Below are positions 15,770-24,290 of a stretch of DNA of 64,000 nucleotides, in pieces (position 1 is the stretch's first letter; the number at the start of each line of letters is the position of its first letter). The translations under genes were made by a program, and so were the position numbers. Below the pieces are notes generated by a model, which worked only from the letters and a program-made list of their open reading frames with translations, was not told the DNA's origin and made no database searches. Origin of the DNA: Siphonobacter curvatus (GTDB taxonomy: Bacteria > Bacteroidota > Bacteroidia > Cytophagales > Spirosomataceae); NCBI RefSeq assembly GCF_002943425.1, contig NZ_PTRA01000001.1:2790001-2854000 (forward strand), written 5' to 3'.

Positions 15770-17827
15770 TTAATAACTACCCAGGTATTTGCGGAAACCC
15801 CACTCCAAAGCAAGTAGCGTCAGCAGGATAAAGAAAATCCAGCGAAGATTGATGGGCTCCCGTAAGTCTTCCGTACTGGTTAGTTTGTCGGGCAAATCAC
15901 GGCTCAACAGGTTTTGTTCAAGCGTCTGTAGCTGGCTGGCGGTATAGAACTTACCGTTGGATTGCTGGCTCAGCTGGCGTAACAAATTGAAGTCAGCGGT
16001 CGTATTGGCCAGTTCCAGTTGTTCATCCCGAATAACGAATTCACCACTGGCCGTCTCATCCTTGCCCAACACTTTCGCCGTAGCCGCATAGCGATACACG
16101 CCAACGGGCAAGTTGCTGATCTCAAAACGACTAGCCGATGAGGTATACGTGTATTTGCGAGCCTGACCTTTCTCATCGGTAATGGTCAGCGTAACCTCGG
16201 GCCCGTAAATCCGTTCGTATAGTTCATTATAGATTTCGGTTTCGAACGCCACCCGATCTTCCAGTTGAAACTGATTCTGGGTGGGGTACACCCGCAGTTT
16301 GCGTTTGTCGTCTTTAGAAGCAAGAAACTGAATCAGCTTCGTCACCAGTTCATCAACCACCTCCTGCTTTTCCGTAAGTCGGTACTCTTCCAGTCGCCAT
16401 TCCCACAAGCCTTCGCCCAGCAACATAGCTCCGCGTTTAGGACTTGAATTGAGAATAAGTAATGGCTTACTGGTTTCAATCGTATTTTTCTTTTGAAACA
16501 GTACGACTTCCGAATTAGCCAAAGGTCGTACCTCACCAAAAGGCACGGACAGCGGCGGCAGTTTGCGTAACAATTCCATCTGTTCGGCATTCAGATTCAG
16601 ACGGGTGAAATTCCGGTTATAGAAAGCCGTAACTTTATCCAGTTGACCCGCCTGAGCCTGAATTTGAGCCACTTGCTGGGCATTATTCAGTGGATTGGTA
16701 CCCGTCTGACTCGCTACGATCCAGAACACGGGAGTACCCTGATCCATTAATCGTTTGAGATACGCTCCGGAAGAATTGAAAGCGTCGGGCTGCTGGTGGA
16801 AAATGAGGAGGTCGTATTTTTTGTCGGAAGGCTGGGGCGGCGTACTGGGATTTACGATCTGAAAGTCAAACTCGAAGTTGTCATTTTTTTCAATGATACT
16901 ACGCATGGCCTTGATGTCCGGGTGAGGAGCCGATGCAACGAGCAAAATCCGCTGGCGACCATCAATCACTTCCACGTACACATCTTTCCGGTTGTTTTGG
17001 GTGGTATGCTCCCCGGGTAAGGGTACGACTTCGACGACCAAATGTTGCAAACCTTTGGCCAGAGCCTGCGTAGTGAAGTTGACGGTAGCGAGAGCCCGTT
17101 CTTTGGGAAATTGTACCGTTTGCTGGGCAAGCGTTTGACCACCCCGTCGCAGCACTACCGTAGCCGTCCGACCCGCGTAGCCATCCGCCAGAATATCGGC
17201 CTGAATGGGAAACTGATTACCTAGGTACGCAATCTGGTTGGCCGTGATGGTTTTCAGATTTACATCCCGCTTTGGCGTGGTATCGCCTACGGCCAACGAA
17301 TGAATGGGAAAGGTAAAGGATTGAAATGTTGGCGATACGCCCTGATTTACGATGCCATCTGAAAGAAGCACGACATCGGTAACATTCCGTCCTTCCAGAC
17401 TGGTTTTAACGTTCGTCAGTAGAGCGGATAAATCGGTTGATTTCTGAGTGAAGCGGACGGAATCCAGACTGGATACGGGCGTAGCTCGTAACGTTTGTAC
17501 TTCAACGGCGTATCCTTTGTTTTCCAGAGCTTCTTGAAAGCTTTTCAGCCCACTGATCAGTCCCTGTCCCTGTTTCCCTACCGAAGCCGAGTTATCCAAA
17601 GCCAGTACCACCGTTTTCTTTTCGACGCGTACTTCCGTTTGGCGTAGTAACAGATTGAGTAGCAGAAAGCACAGTCCGGAAACTACGATGAACCGAAGGA
17701 CCGCCAGCGACCCGTTGGCCACTTTGCTCCAATTCGCTTTGGGCTGATAGAGAAGAAAAGCATAGAATCCACCCACCAAGAGGCAAAGCAGAATCCACCA
17801 CGGCGAAGACTGAAAAACGAAGTTCAA
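15770..17827 (-). CDS. Membrane protein with von Willebrand factor A-like domain (BatA/aerotolerance-like)
   Basis: A 685-residue protein anchored by two N-terminal spans (about 8-27 and 41-62, the first WWILLCLLVGGFYAFLLY) and one C-terminal span (LRWIFFILLTLLALEWGFRKY). Between them lies a VWA-like domain starting VVLALDNSASVGKQGQG, with a D-x-S-x-S metal site, and DVVLLSDGIVNQG. Ig-like or Rossmann-like segments follow (RILLVASAPHPDIKAMRSI). This N-TM/VWA/C-TM layout occurs in Bacteroidota BatA-type and related orphan proteins. No MoxR ATPase or other Bat genes adjoin it. Function unknown. Confidence 0.8.
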   Translation of the reverse strand: MNFVFQSSPWWILLCLLVGGFYAFLLYQPKANWSKVANGSLAVLRFIVVSGLCFLLLNLLLRQTEVRVEKKTVVLALDNSASVGKQGQGLISGLKSFQEALENKGYAVEVQTLRATPVSSLDSVRFTQKSTDLSALLTNVKTSLEGRNVTDVVLLSDGIVNQGVSPTFQSFTFPIHSLAVGDTTPKRDVNLKTITANQIAYLGNQFPIQADILADGYAGRTATVVLRRGGQTLAQQTVQFPKERALATVNFTTQALAKGLQHLVVEVVPLPGEHTTQNNRKDVYVEVIDGRQRILLVASAPHPDIKAMRSIIEKNDNFEFDFQIVNPSTPPQPSDKKYDLLIFHQQPDAFNSSGAYLKRLMDQGTPVFWIVASQTGTNPLNNAQQVAQIQAQAGQLDKVTAFYNRNFTRLNLNAEQMELLRKLPPLSVPFGEVRPLANSEVVLFQKKNTIETSKPLLILNSSPKRGAMLLGEGLWEWRLEEYRLTEKQEVVDELVTKLIQFLASKDDKRKLRVYPTQNQFQLEDRVAFETEIYNELYERIYGPEVTLTITDEKGQARKYTYTSSASRFEISNLPVGVYRYAATAKVLGKDETASGEFVIRDEQLELANTTADFNLLRQLSQQSNGKFYTASQLQTLEQNLLSRDLPDKLTSTEDLREPINLRWIFFILLTLLALEWGFRKYLGSY

Positions 17828-17980
17828 GCTGTTGAGTTTAGAGTTTAAAGCGGCCGTTGCCGCAGTTTAGCGTTTAGAGTTTTGAGTTGAGCGTTCAACT
17901 ACGAGTTTCCTTGATCTATAGACTAGCTAACAGGTCTCCTTTTTAAACACAAAACTCAAAACTCCCAACGCTAAACTCAT
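17827..17980. repeat. Inverted pair of GAGTTTT-type tracts (copy 2)
   Basis: Left arm 17827-17892 (GTTGAGTTTAGAGTTTAAAG, then GTTTAGCGTTTAGAGTTTTG units) and right arm 17943-17980 (AACACAAAACTCAAAACTCC and CTAAACTCA). It spans the entire gap between the vWA gene start (17827) and the fabG stop (17982), touching both coding sequences. Confidence 0.7.
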
Positions 17981-17981
17981 T

Positions 17982-18728
17982 TTAGGTCAGCAGTCCCCCA
18001 TTTACCTGGAGTACCTGACCCGTGATGTATTTAGACATATCCGAAGCCAGGAATATACAGGCATCGGCTATCTCTTCGGGCTGACCACCGCGTTTCATGG
18101 GAATTGAATTCATCCATTCTTCTACGGCCTTTTCGCTTACTTCGCCCGTCATTTCAGTAATGATAAAACCCGGTGCAATGGCGTTGGAACGTACATTGCG
18201 GCTCGCCAATTCCAAGGCTACGGATTTCGTAAAACCAATAATACCCGCTTTGGAGGCAGCATAGTTAGCCTGACCCGCATTACCCCGCACGCCTACAATA
18301 GACGTCAGGTTAATGATCGAACCACTTTTCGCCTTCATCATGGGGCGAGTGGCCGCTTTGGTCAGGTTGAATACCGACTTCAGGTTTACCCGAATTACTT
18401 CGTCCCAGGCTTCTTCCGTCATCCGCATCAGCAGGCCGTCCCGGGTGATACCAGCATTGTTGACCAGCACGTCCAGCGTACCAAAATCAGCAATGACTTG
18501 TGTAATCAGCTCTTCGGCGGCTTTATAGTCGGAGGCATCCGAACGGTACCCTTTGGCTTTAACGCCCAAAGCGGCTAATTCTGCTTCCAGAGCCTGACCT
18601 TTTTCAACACTCGACAGATACGTAAAGGCAACGGAAGCCCCTTCCTGAGCAAAGCGAGTGGCAATGGCCCGGCCAATCCCCCGGGAAGCACCCGTAACCA
18701 GGGCGACTTTTCCTTGTAATAAAGGCAT
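17982..18728 (-). CDS. fabG: 3-oxoacyl-[acyl-carrier-protein] reductase FabG
   Basis: A 248-residue short-chain dehydrogenase that reduces 3-oxoacyl-ACP with NADPH in fatty acid elongation. The ATG at 18728 (MPLLQGKVALVTGASRGIG) gives exactly the usual family length; an upstream frame opening at 18821 would add an unrelated hydrophobic leader. Visible motifs are TGASRGIG (nucleotide binding, residues 12-19), NNAGITRDGLLMRM, the catalytic serine in INLTSIVG, the YAASKAG catalytic pair, and the closing TGQVLQVNGG typical of FabG. A TATTTTTG box sits 29 bases upstream. Confidence 0.94.
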   Translation of the reverse strand: MPLLQGKVALVTGASRGIGRAIATRFAQEGASVAFTYLSSVEKGQALEAELAALGVKAKGYRSDASDYKAAEELITQVIADFGTLDVLVNNAGITRDGLLMRMTEEAWDEVIRVNLKSVFNLTKAATRPMMKAKSGSIINLTSIVGVRGNAGQANYAASKAGIIGFTKSVALELASRNVRSNAIAPGFIITEMTGEVSEKAVEEWMNSIPMKRGGQPEEIADACIFLASDMSKYITGQVLQVNGGLLT

Positions 18729-18756
18729 ACGAACAAAAATGTTTGGAGTACAAGCG

Positions 18757-18764
18757 ACAAAAAT
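18757..18764 (-). promoter_or_regulatory. -7 promoter box of fabG
   Basis: TATTTTTG on the minus strand matches TAnnTTTG. Transcription would start near 18750, about 22 bases before the fabG ATG; this supports the short start. Confidence 0.45.
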
Positions 18765-18837
18765 AACCGCAAATAGCGATAATACGGTGGTAAGTTGCGA
18801 GGATCGCTCCGGTAAAGTCAAGTTATTTTCGTGACGC

Positions 18838-20757
18838 TCACACGGTTACTGCCAGAACAACGTGGGTTCCTTTTTGAGGAGCGGAATGAATGTCAAGGGT
18901 TCCGCCAATGGCTTCGGCCCGTTCGCGGATGTTCCGTAGGCCCATCCCCTCTGGCAACTGATCGGCCTCAAAACCAACACCATCGTCGGTCACGGTAACC
19001 TGTAAAGTATCCTCCTTTTTCTCTACAACGATCTCAGCTAACAGAGCTTTAGCGTGTTTCAGAATGTTATTACAGAGTTCCAGACAGATGTTATACACAT
19101 TGAATTCAATGTCTTGCGAAAGCCGTTCCTCCAAGCCACTTACTCGCAGCGTAAACTGGGTTTGACTACGACTGTTATTCATAATGAGTACCAGTCGTTT
19201 TAACCCTGCTTCCAAGCCGTACTTTTCGAGTTCGACGGGTAGCATGTTATGGGAGATGAACCGAATTTCTTCGTACGCGTGCTTCATCATGGCCAATACA
19301 TCGTCGTAAATGACCTTTTCCTGCGAACTCAAATGTTCTGGATTCAGGGCCTGAATGGTCATGCGGGCCGCTGCTAATAACCCACCCAGGTTATCGTGTA
19401 ATTCCGCCGCTACGCGTTTACGTTCCATCGTCTGCCCAATCAGTAGGGCTTCCGAGATCTCCCGGTTTTTCTGGACTAACTCCCGGTTGGCTTTCTGTAA
19501 TTCGGCCGTACGCTCCTGTACTCGGATTTCCAAGGTTTCGTTTAACTGTTCAATTTCTCTGTTCTGGGCCTCAATTTTTCGCTGCTTCCGTCGTACCGAC
19601 TGATTGAGCCACACCAATCCTGCCCCAATGAGTAATAGTAATCCGGCTATTATCGTAATCCATAGTTTGTACTTTCGTTGGAAATTGGCCTCCTCCTCTT
19701 TCTCGGCCAGCTTTTCTCGTTTCAGTTCTACCATAATCTGATAGTAATCCTGCATACCCTTGCTTTTGGGCAAACTATCGGCCGTTGCTTTGTACCGTTC
19801 GTAATACGTTAATGCTTTCGCGTAATCTCCTCGCTGCTTGTACGCTTCATAAAGATATTGCCAGGCTTCCGCCCGATCCGATAGATTATTGTTTTCTAAA
19901 GAAGCGTATCGAAGGGCCAACTGGGCATTCATAATGATTTGCTCTGTCTCTTTACGATCCAGGTTCAGCTTCGCTAACAATAAGTGCCCGGCCGAACGGG
20001 TTACGGTACTACTATCCAGTCGAATCGCCCGCTGAATCATCGCTTCACCCCGTGTTGTATCGCCAGACTTGATATAGCTTTCACCCAGAAAATTCAAAGT
20101 CATCGCCTTTTCGTAAGTAGAGGTCTGGGCTAAGGCGAGTGATTTATACAGGTATTGGCGGGCCTGCGAATAGTTTTCAAGTTTCAGGTAACACAGACCA
20201 ATCTGCCGAAGCATAAACGACCGATCCTGCCGAGTTTTAGCAATTTTTTCCCCGACCATAAAATAGCCCATGGCTTTTTCATAATCTTCCAGCGTGTTAT
20301 ACTGAATCCGTCCCATGCGTTTCAGGCATTCATACAGATAGCGGCACCGCTCCACGGGATACTGGGAATAAATGTGATACGCCTGATAATTCGCTACGTA
20401 CGATTCCCGGTATTGCATCCTGAGGTGAGCCACCTTTCCCTTCAGCGTCAGGGCATCTGCCTCTGCCAGTTCGATTTGCAGAGCCTGAGCCGTTTCTAAA
20501 TAATGATTGACGAAGTACTGAGCAGAATCCAGCGTACGATCCTGACCATCATAGCTATCCGCATAGGCAATGTACAGATTGGTCAGTTTATCGTACAGCT
20601 CGAGTGCTTGGGGAGAATAATTGGTACCTGATGGACTTTGGGGAAGAGCCGCCAACTCAGTACGAGCTTTCGTGATAGCGGATTCATGCGTTTGGGCCTC
20701 CCCTTCCCGGCTCAATACTAACAGTCCGGTAAGCGTCAGTAGGAAAAGCGTTCGCAT
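18838..20757 (-). CDS. TPR-containing sensor histidine kinase (HisKA_3/NarL type)
   Basis: A kinase of about 639 residues. From the ATG at 20757 a signal peptide or span (MRTLFLLTLTGLLVLSREGEAQ) leads into a periplasmic region of TPR repeats (about 60-330), then one transmembrane span (KLWITIIAGLLLLIGAGLVWL), a coiled coil rich in Glu/Gln, the phospho-acceptor H box ELHDNLGGLLAAARM, an N-box-like CLELCNNILKHA, and the ATP-binding G boxes TDDGVGFEADQLPEGMGLRNIRERA. This is the common Bacteroidota TPR-kinase type that signals through LuxR-type response regulators. No response regulator is encoded nearby. Confidence 0.92.
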   Translation of the reverse strand: MRTLFLLTLTGLLVLSREGEAQTHESAITKARTELAALPQSPSGTNYSPQALELYDKLTNLYIAYADSYDGQDRTLDSAQYFVNHYLETAQALQIELAEADALTLKGKVAHLRMQYRESYVANYQAYHIYSQYPVERCRYLYECLKRMGRIQYNTLEDYEKAMGYFMVGEKIAKTRQDRSFMLRQIGLCYLKLENYSQARQYLYKSLALAQTSTYEKAMTLNFLGESYIKSGDTTRGEAMIQRAIRLDSSTVTRSAGHLLLAKLNLDRKETEQIIMNAQLALRYASLENNNLSDRAEAWQYLYEAYKQRGDYAKALTYYERYKATADSLPKSKGMQDYYQIMVELKREKLAEKEEEANFQRKYKLWITIIAGLLLLIGAGLVWLNQSVRRKQRKIEAQNREIEQLNETLEIRVQERTAELQKANRELVQKNREISEALLIGQTMERKRVAAELHDNLGGLLAAARMTIQALNPEHLSSQEKVIYDDVLAMMKHAYEEIRFISHNMLPVELEKYGLEAGLKRLVLIMNNSRSQTQFTLRVSGLEERLSQDIEFNVYNICLELCNNILKHAKALLAEIVVEKKEDTLQVTVTDDGVGFEADQLPEGMGLRNIRERAEAIGGTLDIHSAPQKGTHVVLAVTV

Positions 20758-20916
20758 GAATAAACTGGATTGGACATTCAAAATAAGCCTTTTTTGAACT
20801 ACTATCCATGCTTTCCCGGGTAAAACTACTCGATTCCGTGAATTTTATTACCTCATGATAGGTTTTAATCGAGCGAGCTTTTTAAAATGGATGAGGCCGC
20901 CTTGTCCGCTTTACTC

Positions 20917-20924
20917 TACCTTTG
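20917..20924 (+). promoter_or_regulatory. -7 promoter box of the Smr-domain gene
   Basis: TACCTTTG, an exact TAnnTTTG match identical to the boxes before rnpB, rpsP, the tRNA-like RNA and eboE. Start expected near 20930, 18 bases before the chosen ATG at 20948, which argues against the longer frame opening at 20855. Confidence 0.6.
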
Positions 20925-20947
20925 CTCGTATATCTGAACTAGTTTGT

Positions 20948-21889
20948 ATGAATATTGGAGACCGCGTTCGGCTGGTACACGGCCGTGAAGAGGGCATTAT
21001 CACCAAATTTTTACCCGGTGATTTAGTAGAAGTAGAAATTGAGGCTGGGTTTCGTATTCCGGTGCAACGGCGGGAAGTTTCACTGATTTCACCCGAGGAG
21101 AAAAATCGTTTTCGGGCTGTACCCGCCAGCGAAACGCCCAAAGCTCCCTCCTCTTCGGAGGTGTTTGCCAATCAGGGTTTGTATCTGGCTTTTGTTCCGG
21201 TTAACGATCGGGAACTGTCGATGTACATCATTAATAATACTGACTGGGACGTACCCTTTTCACTCATTAATGGATCAGAGCCGCATTTTAAAAGTCTAGG
21301 ATCGGGCTTATTAAAAGCCCGTAGCAGTCAAAAAACGGGTGACTGGCAAGTCAAAGACTTTGAAAACTGGGGCGTATTCACGGTTCAGGCTTTATTCTCC
21401 CGGCTGGCCTTCCGGAATGTACGTCCACCGCTGGAAAAGAAAATTCGCTTCCGAGCCAATTCGTTTTTCAAAACCAAACAACGCATTCCTGTACTCGATC
21501 AGGTCGGGCATCTGTTTCAGGTAGACGATGAAGCGATTCAACCGGAAAAAATCAAGGAAAGCCTAACGGAGCGAAAAGTGGAGGAGCCAAAGCCGGTCAT
21601 AGAGAAGCCCGAAACTACGGTGGATCTGCACATTGAGAAGCTCACGCGGCATTTTCTGGCGATGAATACCAGTGAGATGCTGGAACTTCAACTCAAGACA
21701 TTCAATACGGCTCTGGAAAACGCCATTGCCCACGGACTGGATGAAATCATTTTCATTCACGGTGTTGGGAACGGTACGCTGCGTACGGAAATCCACCGCA
21801 AACTGGGCAGGCATCCACACGTCGCTTTCTTCGCGGACGCTCAGAAAGAAAAATTTGGCTACGGAGCAACGCGGGTGAAAATTAAGTAA
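20948..21889 (+). CDS. DUF2027 / Smr-domain protein
   Basis: A 313-residue protein. The N-terminal part (1-60: MNIGDRVRLVHGREEGIITKFLPGDLVEVEIE) is a small KOW/SH3-like barrel and the middle is the DUF2027 domain, with repeated beta strands (YLAFVPVNDRELSMYIINNTD). The C-terminal 80 residues form a Smr domain with the VDLHIEKLT motif and IIFIHGVGNGTLRTEIHRKL, as in MutS2. Smr domains nick or bind nucleic acids, and recent work on MutS2 links them to collided ribosomes. The pairing with DUF2027 is common in Bacteroidota but unexplained. Confidence 0.88.
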   Translation: MNIGDRVRLVHGREEGIITKFLPGDLVEVEIEAGFRIPVQRREVSLISPEEKNRFRAVPASETPKAPSSSEVFANQGLYLAFVPVNDRELSMYIINNTDWDVPFSLINGSEPHFKSLGSGLLKARSSQKTGDWQVKDFENWGVFTVQALFSRLAFRNVRPPLEKKIRFRANSFFKTKQRIPVLDQVGHLFQVDDEAIQPEKIKESLTERKVEEPKPVIEKPETTVDLHIEKLTRHFLAMNTSEMLELQLKTFNTALENAIAHGLDEIIFIHGVGNGTLRTEIHRKLGRHPHVAFFADAQKEKFGYGATRVKIK

Positions 21890-21900
21890 GTTTCAGTCCT

Positions 21901-22060
21901 AGGTTTACCGTTTTCAGTTACTATTCCCTTTACATACGTCTCAACTGGGGTAATTTTCACCACAATACCAGCAAGGCATAAAGTTTCACTATAACATTTG
22001 ACTCCTCTACTCCGACGGAATCTATTACTGAAAACAGAAAATTGTAAACTTAAAACTGAA
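21901..22060. repeat. Inverted pair of GAGTTTT-type tracts (copy 3, degenerate)
   Basis: Left arm 21901-21920 (GGTTTACCGTTTTCAGTTA), right arm 22026-22060 (CTGAAAACAGAAAATTG and AACTTAAAACTGAA). The right arm runs up to the ATG of the DUF4403 gene at 22061, where it would form its 5' leader. Confidence 0.6.
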
Positions 22061-23506
22061 ATGCCTGATTATTTGTGCCGTATTCCCTTTTCCCGTAGTT
22101 TTTGGGCGGCAGTTGGTTTTGTATTCTTGATTTCATTGGAGGGCTGTCGGCCGAAAGGTTCCATATCCAGCAATCCGTCAGCCCCTAAGGAATCGTATCT
22201 CTACACGAAAAAACAAGTGGAAAGTCGTCGGTACCTATCAACCATCAACCTTCCGGTTGAAATCTCTCTTTCAGAAGTCGAACGTCAGATCAATGCCAAT
22301 CTTACGGACTTGATCTATGAAGATATGAGTTACGAAGATCAGGACGATATGATGGTTCGGGTCTGGAAACGTGGTACCATTCTGGTTACGCCGGGAGCCA
22401 GCGTCAATAATGAAAGTTCGCTGAATCTGAAGGTTCCTCTGAAAATCTGGATTCGGGCCCGATACAGTCTGCTTGGGCTTTCAACGGAACGAGAACTGGA
22501 TTTTGCCCTGGACGTGCGGCTTTCTACCCGATTCTCGATTGCTCCCAACTGGGAAGCTCATACCACGACAAAACTCGAAGGCTACGATTGGGTAACAAAG
22601 CCGGTACTCAAACTAGGGCCCGTTTCCATTCCTGTTGCGGGAATCGTCGGCAAAGCTCTGGATTCGAAGAAATCCACGCTGGAAAAAGGGGTGGACGATG
22701 CCGTGGCTAAAAACGTTGAAATCAAGAAATACGTTGTTCAGGCCTGGAATGCGGCGTTGCAACCGTATCAGGTATCGGAGCAGTACCGTACCTGGCTGAA
22801 AATAACGCCGGTAGGCATTCAGATGGCTCCGTTCCGTACGGTGGGGAAAACGATTCAGTCAACCATTGGTTTTCAAACCTATACGGAAACGGCTTTTGGG
22901 GATAAACCCGTCGTAAACGCAGTCAATCAGGTACCGAATTTGAAGATTGGCTCTGCCCCCTCGAATGAATTTAAAATTGGCTTGGTGAGCGAACTCTCGC
23001 ACGCCGAAGCCGAACGAATGGTAGCCGATACGGTAGTGGGACAGAAATTCAATTACGGTAAGTATGCCGTAGAAGTGACGTCCATCAAACTATACGGCGA
23101 TGCGAACATGCTGGCAATACGGGCCGGACTGAAAGGCAGCCTTGACGGATATATTTACTTCAAAGGCGTACCGTATTACGATCCCGTCACCAAGTCGGTT
23201 ACACTAAAAGACCTGGATTATGATCTGGATACGCGTAGTTTTCTGGTAAAAACCGCCAACTGGGTCTTGCAAAGTAAGCTACGCAAATCGCTGCAATCGG
23301 CCCTGACCTTCCCGGTTGGCGAACCCATTGACGAAGCAAAAAAGCAGTTACAGGCTCTATTGACCAATCGGCAAATTACGAAGGGTGTAACCTTATCCGG
23401 GAAAATTGATGCGATTACCCCCGATCAGGTTTACCTGACGCCTGGTTCGATTTACGCCGTAGTCTTTGCCAAGGGGAAAGTGAATTTGCACGTGGATGGA
23501 CTGTAG
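22061..23506 (+). CDS. DUF4403 family lipoprotein
   Basis: A 481-residue protein with a lipoprotein signal: a hydrophobic stretch followed by LISLEGC, so lipidation at the cysteine is likely. The ATG at 22061 is preferred over one at 21998 because the extra codons come entirely from the repeat tract. The body belongs to DUF4403: LPVEISLSEVERQINANLTDLIYED near residue 70, long amphipathic strands in the middle, and RSFLVKTANWVLQSKLRKSL toward the end. The fold resembles lipid-binding tubular domains, but no function is known. Probably faces the periplasm. Confidence 0.85.
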   Translation: MPDYLCRIPFSRSFWAAVGFVFLISLEGCRPKGSISSNPSAPKESYLYTKKQVESRRYLSTINLPVEISLSEVERQINANLTDLIYEDMSYEDQDDMMVRVWKRGTILVTPGASVNNESSLNLKVPLKIWIRARYSLLGLSTERELDFALDVRLSTRFSIAPNWEAHTTTKLEGYDWVTKPVLKLGPVSIPVAGIVGKALDSKKSTLEKGVDDAVAKNVEIKKYVVQAWNAALQPYQVSEQYRTWLKITPVGIQMAPFRTVGKTIQSTIGFQTYTETAFGDKPVVNAVNQVPNLKIGSAPSNEFKIGLVSELSHAEAERMVADTVVGQKFNYGKYAVEVTSIKLYGDANMLAIRAGLKGSLDGYIYFKGVPYYDPVTKSVTLKDLDYDLDTRSFLVKTANWVLQSKLRKSLQSALTFPVGEPIDEAKKQLQALLTNRQITKGVTLSGKIDAITPDQVYLTPGSIYAVVFAKGKVNLHVDGL

Positions 23507-23507
23507 G

Positions 23508-23718
23508 GAGTTTTCAGTTTTGAGTTGTTAGAATAGTACGCTTAAGGTATGATCGGGGTGGTAATGCGTTTGTTTTTTAGGGATTTAGTTCCCTATATTC
23601 TTACTAATAACCAATAACAATCAACGAATAATCCCTCAGGAATGCCCTTCATTTAGCTGAAATTGGGGTACTTGCTGAAGGCTAAAACTGAAAACGCAAA
23701 ACCGAAAACGCAAAACTC
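23508..23718. repeat. Inverted pair of GAGTTTT-type tracts (copy 4)
   Basis: Left arm 23508-23530 (GGAGTTTTCAGTTTTGAGTT) starts two bases after the DUF4403 stop. Right arm 23681-23718 (CTAAAACTGAAAACGC, then AAAACCGAAAACGCAAAACTC) ends five bases before the TACCTTTG box of rnpB. The spacer also holds AACCAATAACAATCAACG (about 23608), a member of the second, GTTGTTGG-type repeat family. Confidence 0.7.
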
Positions 23719-23722
23719 CACG

Positions 23723-23730
23723 TACCTTTG
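23723..23730 (+). promoter_or_regulatory. -7 promoter box of rnpB
   Basis: TACCTTTG directly upstream of the RNase P RNA. The expected transcription start (about 23735-23738) coincides with the 5' strand of helix P1. Confidence 0.7.
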
Positions 23731-23734
23731 CGGG

Positions 23735-24127
23735 AAGCAAGCCATCTTATCGCTTCCGGTGTAAGCAGGAAGAGGAAAGTCCGGGCAGCGTAGAGCACCG
23801 TGCTACCTAACGGGTAGGCAGTCAACTGGGGACGGTTGGCTGACAGCCAGTACCACAGAAAAAATACCGCTTTCCTTCTGGGAAAGTAAGGGTGAAAAGG
23901 TAGGGTAAGAGCCTACCGCTCAGGGGGTGACTTCTGAGGCAGGGTAAACCTCACGGGCTGAAAGACCAAATAAACCAGCGGTGTCCGCAAGGACCGAAGG
24001 GCTGCTCGTCCGGTGCTGGTGGGTAGGTCGTTAGAGACGGCAGGCGACTGCCGTTCTAGATAAATGATAAGACTTTTTACTGGTTCGCCAGTGAAAATGA
24101 CAGAACCCGGCTTATCGGCTTGTTTTT
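23735..24127 (+). ncRNA. rnpB: RNase P RNA, bacterial type A
   Basis: Catalytic RNA of ribonuclease P, which cuts the 5' leader from pre-tRNAs. Conserved blocks are all present and in order: GAGGAAAGTCCGGGC (about 23772), the ACAGAAA element (about 23855), the helix joining AGGGTAAGAGCCTACCG, AGACCAAATAAACC, GGCTGCTCGTCC, the GTGGGTAGGTCGTTAGAG stretch, CTAGATAAATGATAAG, and the 3' end ACAGAACCCGGCTTATCGG. Helix P1 pairs AAGCAAGCC (23735-23743) with GGCTTGTTT (24117-24125). Length about 393 nt is typical. It has its own promoter and lies before an OmpA-family gene. Confidence 0.96.
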
Positions 24128-24290
24128 ATTTCTATCGGCTGTTTTCAGTTTTAATTTACCGCAAAAGGTCGCCTTCGTACGCCTTTTTTGGTTTTCTTCA
24201 CGGGAAAACCTGAACTGTTTAACCACTACGCTGAAAACTTCTGAGCTAAAGCATTCTATCAACCGGAATTGCTTTCCACGTACTGTACCT

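Noticed and set aside
24120-24290. Extension of the OmpA-family frame into the 3' end of rnpB
   Set aside because: The first 57 codons run through conserved RNase P RNA sequence; the signal peptide begins at 24291.
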